A DNA stretch of 64,000 nt, from positions 1-64,000 of the forward strand of contig CALFDU010000028.1 in the NCBI GenBank assembly GCA_937950315.1, given 5' to 3'. The notes beneath the pieces are model-generated. The model made no database searches. It was not told where the DNA came from and saw only the letters and a program-made list of their open reading frames with translations. The DNA comes from an uncultured Saprospiraceae bacterium (GTDB lineage Bacteria > Bacteroidota > Bacteroidia > Chitinophagales > Saprospiraceae). Below, piece by piece: positions 1 through 8,718 of this stretch. Position 1 is the stretch's first letter; each line of letters opens with the position of its first letter. Position numbers and translations under genes: made by a program.

Positions 1-204
1 GAAATCTACGAACTTGCCCGTGAATCTTATTTTGCCGACGAGCAATTTGGGTTCACCTCAGACAAATCAGATTTTCTTCACACAGACAAATTTATTCTTG
101 TTGACAAAAAACGAAGAATACGAGGAATCTATACAGGGCTCTTAGAGAAAGACATGCAACGATTGATTGAAGACATCCATATTTTGTTGAAAGAAAAAAG
201 TTAA
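1..204 (+). CDS. SCO1/SenC family protein, C-terminal part (partial)
   Basis: The frame is open from base 1 to a TAA at 202-204, giving the last 67 residues of a protein whose start lies outside the window. It matches the end of SCO1/SenC thioredoxin-like proteins: the conserved His (F-L-H-T, about residue 27), the strand F-I-L-V-D, then R-I-R-G-I-Y, then an amphipathic C-terminal helix (L-I-E-D-I-H-I-L-L). In the family this His, with an upstream CxxxC outside the window, binds copper and helps assemble the CuA centre of cytochrome c oxidase on the periplasmic face. The copper cysteines cannot be checked here. A strong hairpin follows at 265-298. Confidence 0.8.
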   Translation, partial: EIYELARESYFADEQFGFTSDKSDFLHTDKFILVDKKRRIRGIYTGLLEKDMQRLIEDIHILLKEKS

Positions 205-264
205 GCACAATATTTACTTTATCTATTTATTGCAATTTCAAAAAGTAGAATAAGTAGGTATTTA

Positions 265-298
265 CTGTCTGCTAAATCAATATAGATTTAGCAGACAG
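265..298. terminator. Strong stem-loop, probable two-way terminator
   Basis: A perfect 14-bp inverted repeat (265-278 with 285-298) has a 6-nt loop. It lies 60 bp after the SCO1 stop and just beyond the stop of the possible gene remnant on the other strand. No U-tract follows on either strand, so it may be an RNA stabiliser or processing hairpin instead. Confidence 0.5.
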
Positions 299-323
299 CA
301 CATCTACTTTAATTGGCCAACTT

Positions 324-470
324 TCATTTAACCATAGAACCCATTTTAAAGTCCTCATGACTAGTGTTGTAAATTTGTAAAACTGAATCCGTAGCTAAAC
401 CAACCCACACAACATTTTCTCCAACAAAACAAGAACCTCATACAAATTGAGGTCTTACAATTGTACTTAC
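324..470 (-). pseudogene. Possible remnant of a decayed gene (3' end)
   Basis: On the minus strand, 49 codons end in a TGA at 326-324. They have protein-like composition (for example G-E-N-V-V-W-V-G-L-A, then S-V-L-Q-I-Y-N-T-S) but are broken by an in-frame TGA at 440-438, and another in-frame TGA (473-471) bounds them upstream. There is no usable start. A CGA-to-TGA change would explain the internal stop. The family is not recognisable; the composition suggests a beta-rich protein. The rest of 205-603 shows nothing else except the hairpin at 265-298. Confidence 0.3.
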
Positions 471-603
471 TCAAATCTCCTACCTAGAACTTACATAATC
501 ATGTATCAAAATGAAATGCTTCAATGGATAAATTTTTTCATTAAAATTTAAACTTGATTACCGCCAATTATATTTTAGTAGCTTGTAAGCGAATTTCAAT
601 TCA

Positions 604-3600
604 TCAATAACCCTCAATTTCAACCGGCTCAAAATCTTCAAAAATCTTCAACTCCAATTCATCAAATCTTGCTTTAAATTCAAGCCAGTCTGCTTGAAAA
701 AATTCATTACCACCTTTGATGATTTCTTTGGCTTGTTGCTTCACTTCGTTGATGATGATTAATCCATTTGGCGAAGGAGGTCCTTCCGTCGCTCTTAAAT
801 AAGATCTAGCTCCCCATAATTTACTGGTCAAAGTATTTGGGTTTCTTTGTATTCCTTTTAATCCTACTGGATCCATGTATAAATTCATCAGCGAATCGAT
901 CTCTGTCGATAAATCCCCTGTCAAGGTTTTAAATTCGGTTTTCACAGTATCTTCTTGGGTAGCAATCACTTTGTTTACCAATCCGATGGTTTTCTTTGCT
1001 TCTTTTAATTGATCAAAAGCCTCAGTGGCCTTATCAATCGTTTTATTAAAATCTTTGTAAGCAGCAATTCCTTTTCTAACCTCAGCTTGAGAAATCGCAA
1101 CTCTAGGGTCACGCAATACTTGAACCATACACATTGCTTTTTCATCTCCATTTTCTAGTACTATTTTATAATTTCCAGGAGAAACTGGCACATTTCCTGG
1201 CTCTCTGTCTTCACGCTCATCTCGTCGGCTTGGCGTGCTCACTCCCTTCTGATCCAATCTCCATCTGACAGTATGTAATCCTTCTTTCAATTTAGGCCTC
1301 AATGTTCTGATAGTATCACCTTGCTCATTCATGACGTACATGACGGGCTTTTCTTTCTTTTTACCACCTTTCCCTTTACTGTGACTTTTCCCTTCATCCA
1401 TCATCTCTTTTACTTCTTCTTTTCCCCTCTTGCCTTTCTTTTTATCCTTCTTTTTATCTGTCATCTCAGTGCCACTTTTTTCTTCTTCAACCTTAGGTTT
1501 CATCCAATACCTAATATCAGCACCATAAGGCTTACTCCTTCCTTGAAAAGTAGCTTGAGCATAAAAACGCACACCCTGGTAAGATCTACTATAAGACTTG
1601 TATGCAGCTGGAGGTTCAAACAATACGAGATTCTCTTCCAACACATTTTTACTTTTGGCAATAGCACGCAAAGGACTAAAGTCATCCAAAATCCAAAAAG
1701 CTCTTCCAAAAGTACCAAGTACCAAATCATCAAATTCTTCTTGAATTTTCATATCTCTGATTTGAACATTCGGCATATCTTTTTTCCAAGGTTGCCAGTT
1801 GCTTCCTTTATCAAATGAAACATATAGTCCACCATCTGTTCCTAAGAAAAGCAGATTTTCTTCCTTTGGGTCTTGTATTACGCTACACACGAAAGAACCC
1901 ACTTGATTGTCATTCACTATTCTTCTAAAAGTTGCACCGTGATCATTGGTGTGATACAAGTAGGCACTCCAGTCATCTTGTCTAAAGTTATTCACTACAA
2001 CAAATGCTTCTCCTTTGTTGATTTTTGAAACTTCTATTTGGGGTATCCAAGCATTTCTAGGAACACCTGGCAATCTGCTAGAAAGTTCAATCCAAGAATC
2101 GCCTCCATCTTTGGTTATATGCAATCTTCCATCGTCACTACCAACCCATACCACATCTTTGTCATGAGGACTAGGTGCAATTGAAAGGAGCGTACAATGG
2201 TTTTCCGCATTGGTGGCATCAATGGTAAGCCCCCCTGATTTATCCTGGTGCAATTTATCTGGATTATTGGTCGTCAAATCTCCTGAAAGTGTTTTCCATG
2301 ACTTCCCTTCATCAGGACTATAGTGTACATATTGACTTCCATAGTATAGTCCACTTTCGTTAAATGGATCAATCGCCAAAGGAGCATTCCAATTGAAACG
2401 TTGGTTCATGCTATCCGGTACATTGGGTTTGATAAACTCTGTATGGCCCGTTTCTTTGTCCCACTTTCCAATGTTTCCGCCTTGCGACATGGCGTAACCA
2501 TATCTATTGTTGTATGGTAATGCTGCTACATCAAATCCATCACCAAAATACAATTCTTGCCAATCGGCTTCCGTTACACCACCCGACTTCAAAGCAAATC
2601 CAGGACCAACCCAACTTCCATTGTCTTGCATCCCTCCATATACATTATACGGAAAGTCATTATCTACTGCTACATGATAAAATTGTCCTACTGGAATATT
2701 ATGCACAAATCGCCAATTGTCTCCTCCATCTCTTGAGATATTCAATCCACCATCGTTACCATTGATCATATAGGAAGGATCATTTGGATCAATCCAGAAT
2801 GCATGGTGATCTGGGTGAACAGAATTTCCATAATCCATAATCGTTTCAAAAGTCCTACCTCCATCTTCTGATTTAGATACATATGACCACAAATTGAAAA
2901 TTCGATTTTCATTGCTTGGATCCACATAGATTTCTGAATAATAGAATGGCCTGTTCCCAATATCCTCGGTGGATATCAACTTCCAGTTTTCACCTCCATC
3001 TGTAGATTTATAAAAACCATTTTCTTCAGCCTCAATCAAGGCATAAACAATATTCGGTTTAGAAGGAGCAATGGCTATTCCGATTCTACCCAATATGCCT
3101 TCAGGCATTCCTTCTTCTTCTGTCAGACGTTTCCAATTTTCTCCTCCATCATATGTTACATACATGCCTGATCCCTCTCCGCCAGAATTAAAGTCCCACG
3201 GGGTACGTCCATATTCCCACATAGCCACGATAATCTTATTTGGGTTGGTTGGGTCTTGCACCATGTCAGCCACACCAGTTCTTTCATTAACAAATAAAAC
3301 ATTCTTCCATGTCTTTCCACCGTCGATGGTTTTAAAAACACCTCTATCCTTACTTGGTCCCCAAGCAGATCCAGTCGCACCGACATAAACCTCTTTTGAA
3401 TTATGAGGATTTATGATAATCCTGTGAATCGTTCTTGTATTTTCCAGTCCCATATCAGTCCAAGTCTTACCGCCATCAATTGACCGAAACACACCTCTGC
3501 CACTATTGTGCGAATTCCTAGGATTTCCTTCACCCGTTCCTACCCATATCTCGTCTGGATTATTCTGATTTATCTTAACCGCTCCGATGGATAAGGTTTT

Positions 3601-3849
3601 CTGATCATCAAATATCGGATCCCATGTAGTACCACCATTTATTGACTTCCATACACCACCCGATGCAGAACCGATATAAATAATATTACTATTTCTTTCG
3701 ACGGCATCTATGGCAGTAATTCTTCCGCTCATTCCAGCTGGTCCAATACTCCTAAATTTTAATCCATCGAAATTTTCTAAATCAACTTGACCAGTAGCAT
3801 CAAATGCCCAAAAAGATAGAATAATTAGTAAGAATTTGAAATTTTTCAT
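604..3849 (-). CDS. Secreted VPS10/sortilin-like beta-propeller protein (BNR repeats)
   Basis: This encodes 1081 residues. I chose the ATG at 3849 because it gives a proper signal peptide (M-K-N-F-K-F-L-L-I-I-L, cleaved near A-T-G-Q); an upstream in-frame ATG at 3903 would put charged residues before it. The body is a long series of Asp-box/BNR motifs (S-x-D-G-G-x-T-W, at least ten), the signature of the sortilin/VPS10-type propeller proteins common in Bacteroidota and often labelled glycosyl hydrolase without demonstrated activity. An FN3-like segment follows at about 850-930 and a helical C-terminus after it. A lysine/glutamate-rich stretch at about 785-838 interrupts the usual fold. There is no T9SS sorting domain, so it is probably periplasmic or released by another route. 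Substrate unknown. Confidence 0.85.
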   Translation of the reverse strand: MKNFKFLLIILSFWAFDATGQVDLENFDGLKFRSIGPAGMSGRITAIDAVERNSNIIYIGSASGGVWKSINGGTTWDPIFDDQKTLSIGAVKINQNNPDEIWVGTGEGNPRNSHNSGRGVFRSIDGGKTWTDMGLENTRTIHRIIINPHNSKEVYVGATGSAWGPSKDRGVFKTIDGGKTWKNVLFVNERTGVADMVQDPTNPNKIIVAMWEYGRTPWDFNSGGEGSGMYVTYDGGENWKRLTEEEGMPEGILGRIGIAIAPSKPNIVYALIEAEENGFYKSTDGGENWKLISTEDIGNRPFYYSEIYVDPSNENRIFNLWSYVSKSEDGGRTFETIMDYGNSVHPDHHAFWIDPNDPSYMINGNDGGLNISRDGGDNWRFVHNIPVGQFYHVAVDNDFPYNVYGGMQDNGSWVGPGFALKSGGVTEADWQELYFGDGFDVAALPYNNRYGYAMSQGGNIGKWDKETGHTEFIKPNVPDSMNQRFNWNAPLAIDPFNESGLYYGSQYVHYSPDEGKSWKTLSGDLTTNNPDKLHQDKSGGLTIDATNAENHCTLLSIAPSPHDKDVVWVGSDDGRLHITKDGGDSWIELSSRLPGVPRNAWIPQIEVSKINKGEAFVVVNNFRQDDWSAYLYHTNDHGATFRRIVNDNQVGSFVCSVIQDPKEENLLFLGTDGGLYVSFDKGSNWQPWKKDMPNVQIRDMKIQEEFDDLVLGTFGRAFWILDDFSPLRAIAKSKNVLEENLVLFEPPAAYKSYSRSYQGVRFYAQATFQGRSKPYGADIRYWMKPKVEEEKSGTEMTDKKKDKKKGKRGKEEVKEMMDEGKSHSKGKGGKKKEKPVMYVMNEQGDTIRTLRPKLKEGLHTVRWRLDQKGVSTPSRRDEREDREPGNVPVSPGNYKIVLENGDEKAMCMVQVLRDPRVAISQAEVRKGIAAYKDFNKTIDKATEAFDQLKEAKKTIGLVNKVIATQEDTVKTEFKTLTGDLSTEIDSLMNLYMDPVGLKGIQRNPNTLTSKLWGARSYLRATEGPPSPNGLIIINEVKQQAKEIIKGGNEFFQADWLEFKARFDELELKIFEDFEPVEIEGY

Positions 3850-4104
3850 GTTTACCTTGTCTTTGTTACCTATTTCGTAAAAAATGTGCTTGAATTTAAA
3901 CAATCTTCCCTATTCGAAGGTACTTACACCCAGTAACTACTTTCTTTTGTATCTCATTCTCATCATTTACCCGACGAATATTCCCAATCATTCAGTTATT
4001 GTCGTATAAGAAGTAGATATTAAAGTAGATTTAGTGAATCCGAAGTTTATAAACTATGAATTAGAAACAATCTTCTTATTTTACCCTAGTAAACCGGAAC
4101 GACC

Positions 4105-7100
4105 TTGAAAAGACTCTTTTATTCTTTCATCATACTATTAATCTGGAGCCAATCTTCATTTGCTCAATGTGATGTAAGTGTAGAAGTACCAGATGATATT
4201 ATCCTCTGCACCGAAGATGAGGTCAATTTAGATGGGATCATATCAGGAACTGAATCATGCTTCAACTGGACTTCTGACCATGGGTATTTTAATGATAATG
4301 AAACTAGTCCATTCGTTTTTGTAGATCAAAATACAACATTTACATTTACGGCCTTTGGATCAATACCTGGACCCAACCTAATTACCAATGGCGATTTTGA
4401 ATCCGGTGACGATGGAAGTTTTACAACTGATTATGCTGTCGGATCAAGTGCTTGCCCAATCAATACCCTTGGATTTTTAGAATGCGAGGGAGTATACGAG
4501 ATAATTCCTAGCCCTTCTGATGGTCATACCAATTTTGATCCTTGTGACCCTTTAGGATCTCAACAAATGGTTGTCAATGGTGCAGAAAATCTGCAAGAAA
4601 TCTGGTGCCAAGAAATTGATGTAATAGAAGGCCTGAAATACGAATTCAGTGCATGGGCCCAATCGGTAAATCCAGTCTCTCCTGCCGAGCTTCAATTTGC
4701 GATAGATGGACAACAGATTGGATCCATCCTTAGCTTAAGCTCTTCTACATGCGATTGGACTCAAATTCAAGAACTTTGGCTTGCAACGAGTTCCACAACA
4801 GTAGAAATATGTGTTACCAACCAAAATACAGCTGAAGACGGCAATGACTTTGCTATTGACGATATTTTCTTTGGAGAATTATGCAGTGACCAAATGGAAA
4901 TAATTGTAACTGTTGGCGATCTCAGCATTGACCCGGATTTCCCTGACGAATTTAACTGTAGTATCGATGATATTGAACTAAATCTAAATCCATCTGGATC
5001 CAATGACCCCTTTACTTTTGAATGGACGAGTCCAGACTTCAATATTATAAATCCAGACTTAGATGGGAATGCCACTGTGTTTTTGCCAGGCACCTACATT
5101 GTAGAAGTAACAGATGCTCTTGGATGCACCATGGAACACTTTTTTGACGTGGAAGGAGATCTCGATGTACCAGAAATAGAATTAGAACCCAATGAACCTA
5201 TCCTTTTATGCGGTGATAACTTTGTAGAGATATTCAACAATGAAGATCAATCATCGTATGATTACTTTTGGGAATTTGACAGCGACTTCATCAGTAACGA
5301 AGAAGTTTTGGAAGCGACTGATCCTGGAGAATATTTTCTTACTGTAACTGACAGCGGCAATGGCTGTACCTCCACAGCTAGCATCGTGGTTTTGATTGAT
5401 GACAATGTTCCAACAATTGAAGCCGAATTCAGCAACGATATTGATTGTAACAATCCTACGTCTGAACTTATATTGAATACGTCCGATGTCTTGAGCTCCA
5501 TTGAATGGTATGACGAAAATGGAGATTTGGTCACAGACAATATTGTTACAGCAGGAGGGTTTTATAGTGTTACAGCGACAGGCGAAAATGGTTGCACGGC
5601 AGATGACTTTATCGTCATACCAGAAATTGATTTTAACCCTCAATTCACCATATCCACTTCCAATCCAATTAATTGTACCACTCCTACTGCAACGTTAACC
5701 GTAGACATAGTAGGTAGTTTTAATTTTGATTGGTCGGGGCCAAATGGTTTCACCGCCACTGGAAATGATCTTGAGGTATCTGAAGGCGGAACCTACAATC
5801 TTGTTATTTCTGATGACAACGATTGCTCCATCGACACCCAGATAACAATATCAAGCGACTTTACCGAACCAGAAATAGAACTTGCACCAATTTCAACTCT
5901 GGACTGCGATGTACCAAGTGTAAACATATTTGTATCTAATTTCCAATCTGGCAACCAATACAATTGGCTACTACCAAACTCCTCAACGGCAAATGGACAA
6001 TCAATCAGTGCATCAACCCCCGGGAACTATACCCTTACCGTAATAAGCCCAAATGGATGCTCAAATGATTCTATCATTACGGTATTAGCCGGTGGTAATC
6101 TACCCACACTAAACATATCCGCAGATCCTATCAATTGTATAAATACAACAACAGACTTAATAGCAACAGGTACATACGATGATCTAACATGGAGTGATAG
6201 TGAAGGGACTATTTCTGACCTGATAGTCGATGATGAAGGATGGTATTTCGCTTTTGCAGATAATGGAAATGGATGTAATATTTTAGATTCAATTTTTGTT
6301 AGCCTTGACACCCTTTCACCAGCACAAGATTTTAGTGATGCCATTTTAGACTGTGATAATCCAAATATTATTCTTAGCAACGGACTGGATGACAATTATA
6401 AATACGACTGGACACTGCCAGATGGAACCACAAGCAACGAAGTCGATCTATTTACGGATGAAGTAGGAACCTATTCCGTAATCGTAAGTTCAATCAATGG
6501 CTGTACTTCTATGAAAACAATTGAAGTTACTTCTGTGATAGATGAACCAACATTTGACGTAAGTGGAATAGAACCTTTGAATTGTCTAACGACCGAAGTC
6601 TTTATTGAAATCGACGCCATTTCTGATCTACAAGCGATCAGCTTAACAGGTGATCAAGGAGTCCAACAAGGATCCACCTTTACTTTGACAGAACCCGGTG
6701 ATTACCTTGTCGAGGTGATAGGCACCAATGGATGTCCTGGCGATTTTGCATTCACCATCCCGATTGATACAACTGTTATTGAAAGCATCGTTGATATTGA
6801 AAATATCAATTGTCTTTTCACTTCAGGCCAATTAAGCATAACAAATCAAACGCCAAATTATAATTATCAATGGAGGCAAGCAACTGATACATTGGTCGGA
6901 CTCAATTTTGAATCGGAATCAACAGAAGCAATACTTCTTACGACAACCAATGTAGAAAATGGATGTGATGACGAAGATGTTTTCATCTTTGAAATTGATA
7001 CCATTCCTCCTACCTTGACTTACCAAGTTTCGCCACTGACTTGCACCCAACAAGAACAAGAAATATTTCTATTCCCAGATGGTGATTACGAATACGGTTG

Positions 7101-8718
7101 GATTTTACCTGATGGCAGTATAACAATTACTGACAGTTTAATTGCACAAGACACAGGAGTGTATCAACTCATAGTCTCTGGTGAAAATTTCTGCACCAAC
7201 GATTATGACATTCAAGTATCTGGAACAATCGAGTTACCCGTATTTGAAGTCATACAACCAGCCCCAATTGATTGCAACAACGAAACAACCACCATTGCCG
7301 TATCCTCAATGCAACCACTCGCTGGTTTTACTGCAACGCTTGATGGCAATTCTTTAAACTTTGGAAATGGTGAATTGGTTACAGATCAACCAGGAGAATG
7401 GACACTGCAAGCCACTGCGGCAAATGGTTGTACCAACACCGTAGATTTCATCATAGAACTAGATACGTTTCCACCTAGCCCAACACTGGAAATTGAAAAC
7501 ATCGATTGTATAAATGACACAGGACTCATCACAATCACTAACCCGATGCCTGGAGATGTATTTACATGGGAAGATGCTACCAATGGAATTACCTCCAATG
7601 ATTTTAGCATTTCGATAAATCATGAGCAACCCATTTCGCTTTTGGCAATCGGTAGTAATGGATGTGACGCAACCCTCGAAGCATCCATAAGTATTGATAC
7701 GATTGCTCCTCCGTTAAATCTAACTGCTGGAGAATTGACATGTACACAACCAATTGCTGCCTTAGAAGTGATCGACCCACTCAACAATATTGCATACGAG
7801 TGGTTTTTTGACGAGGAGTTTATAGAAGAAAACACTAGCATAAACTCCAATCAAGCAGGACAATATACGGTTGATGCATTTAACCCGTCCAACAATTGCA
7901 CCACCACAAAAACAATCGAGTTATTGGCAGAACCAATGCCAGTTGATTTTGAATTTGATCTTATCGAACCGCCTTGTGGAGAGGAAGAATTCTTGGTAGA
8001 AAATATCTTTGTCATTGGTGGAACAGGGCCATATGAATACAACACAAATCCAAACAACCCCAACTGGATGGATGAAGATATAAGTAGCATTTTGTTTGAA
8101 GGTAACAACACAATACAAATCCAAGATGCCAATGGATGCATACTTGAAACAGACCTAACACTTTCCATTCCCGAACCTGTCGAAGCTGAATTGATTGAGG
8201 TAATTCTTTTAAACTGGGGCACAGACACGACTCTAAATTTATTGATCAATAAACCACTCGAAAATATTGAATCAATCTTATGGTCACCAGACACAGGATT
8301 AAGTTGCATTGATTGCACCAACCCTACTCTTACTGCTATAGAAAACCAGATCTACAGTGTGACAATTGTAGATACAAACGGGTGTGAAACTACCGTAGAA
8401 ATCAGAGTTGATGTGATAAGAAATTCTTCTATTTATGTCCCAAATGTTTTTACTCCTGAGAACCAAGACAACAACACCTTTTTCCCGTTTGCAACAGAGG
8501 ACCAAATAAAACGAGTAGATAACTTTTATATATTTGACAGATGGGGCAATCGAGTATTCGCCAACACAGAATTCTCTCCCAATGACCCTTCCGCTGGGTG
8601 GGATGGCAGTATGTTAGATGGGAATGCACAGGCTGGAGTGTACACCTACATCATGGAAATTGTTTACTTGGACGATAGCACAGAAACAATAGCTGGTGAC
8701 GTAACTTTACTCAGGTAA
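4105..8718 (+). CDS. Giant Ig-like-repeat adhesin with T9SS type B (gliding-motility) sorting domain
   Basis: This encodes 1537 residues and uses a TTG start at 4105, which directly opens a good signal peptide (M-K-R-L-F-Y-S-F-I-I-L-L, cleaved after S-F-A). Residues about 85-255 form a carbohydrate-binding/MAM-like domain (N-G-D-F-E-S-G, A-I-D-D-I-F-F-G). About 14 units of 75-80 residues follow; each starts near (I/L)-(D/N/T)-C and ends near N-G-C, so one disulfide per unit is likely. The last unit resembles SprB-type repeats. The end (about 1440-1537) is the CHU/gliding-motility C-terminal domain: N-V-F-T-P-E-N, F-D-R-W-G-N-R-V-F, G-W-D-G, A-G-V-Y-T-Y. In the family this directs T9SS export and surface attachment. 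The stop abuts the stop of the facing kinase gene. Ligand unknown. Confidence 0.9.
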   Translation: MKRLFYSFIILLIWSQSSFAQCDVSVEVPDDIILCTEDEVNLDGIISGTESCFNWTSDHGYFNDNETSPFVFVDQNTTFTFTAFGSIPGPNLITNGDFESGDDGSFTTDYAVGSSACPINTLGFLECEGVYEIIPSPSDGHTNFDPCDPLGSQQMVVNGAENLQEIWCQEIDVIEGLKYEFSAWAQSVNPVSPAELQFAIDGQQIGSILSLSSSTCDWTQIQELWLATSSTTVEICVTNQNTAEDGNDFAIDDIFFGELCSDQMEIIVTVGDLSIDPDFPDEFNCSIDDIELNLNPSGSNDPFTFEWTSPDFNIINPDLDGNATVFLPGTYIVEVTDALGCTMEHFFDVEGDLDVPEIELEPNEPILLCGDNFVEIFNNEDQSSYDYFWEFDSDFISNEEVLEATDPGEYFLTVTDSGNGCTSTASIVVLIDDNVPTIEAEFSNDIDCNNPTSELILNTSDVLSSIEWYDENGDLVTDNIVTAGGFYSVTATGENGCTADDFIVIPEIDFNPQFTISTSNPINCTTPTATLTVDIVGSFNFDWSGPNGFTATGNDLEVSEGGTYNLVISDDNDCSIDTQITISSDFTEPEIELAPISTLDCDVPSVNIFVSNFQSGNQYNWLLPNSSTANGQSISASTPGNYTLTVISPNGCSNDSIITVLAGGNLPTLNISADPINCINTTTDLIATGTYDDLTWSDSEGTISDLIVDDEGWYFAFADNGNGCNILDSIFVSLDTLSPAQDFSDAILDCDNPNIILSNGLDDNYKYDWTLPDGTTSNEVDLFTDEVGTYSVIVSSINGCTSMKTIEVTSVIDEPTFDVSGIEPLNCLTTEVFIEIDAISDLQAISLTGDQGVQQGSTFTLTEPGDYLVEVIGTNGCPGDFAFTIPIDTTVIESIVDIENINCLFTSGQLSITNQTPNYNYQWRQATDTLVGLNFESESTEAILLTTTNVENGCDDEDVFIFEIDTIPPTLTYQVSPLTCTQQEQEIFLFPDGDYEYGWILPDGSITITDSLIAQDTGVYQLIVSGENFCTNDYDIQVSGTIELPVFEVIQPAPIDCNNETTTIAVSSMQPLAGFTATLDGNSLNFGNGELVTDQPGEWTLQATAANGCTNTVDFIIELDTFPPSPTLEIENIDCINDTGLITITNPMPGDVFTWEDATNGITSNDFSISINHEQPISLLAIGSNGCDATLEASISIDTIAPPLNLTAGELTCTQPIAALEVIDPLNNIAYEWFFDEEFIEENTSINSNQAGQYTVDAFNPSNNCTTTKTIELLAEPMPVDFEFDLIEPPCGEEEFLVENIFVIGGTGPYEYNTNPNNPNWMDEDISSILFEGNNTIQIQDANGCILETDLTLSIPEPVEAELIEVILLNWGTDTTLNLLINKPLENIESILWSPDTGLSCIDCTNPTLTAIENQIYSVTIVDTNGCETTVEIRVDVIRNSSIYVPNVFTPENQDNNTFFPFATEDQIKRVDNFYIFDRWGNRVFANTEFSPNDPSAGWDGSMLDGNAQAGVYTYIMEIVYLDDSTETIAGDVTLLR

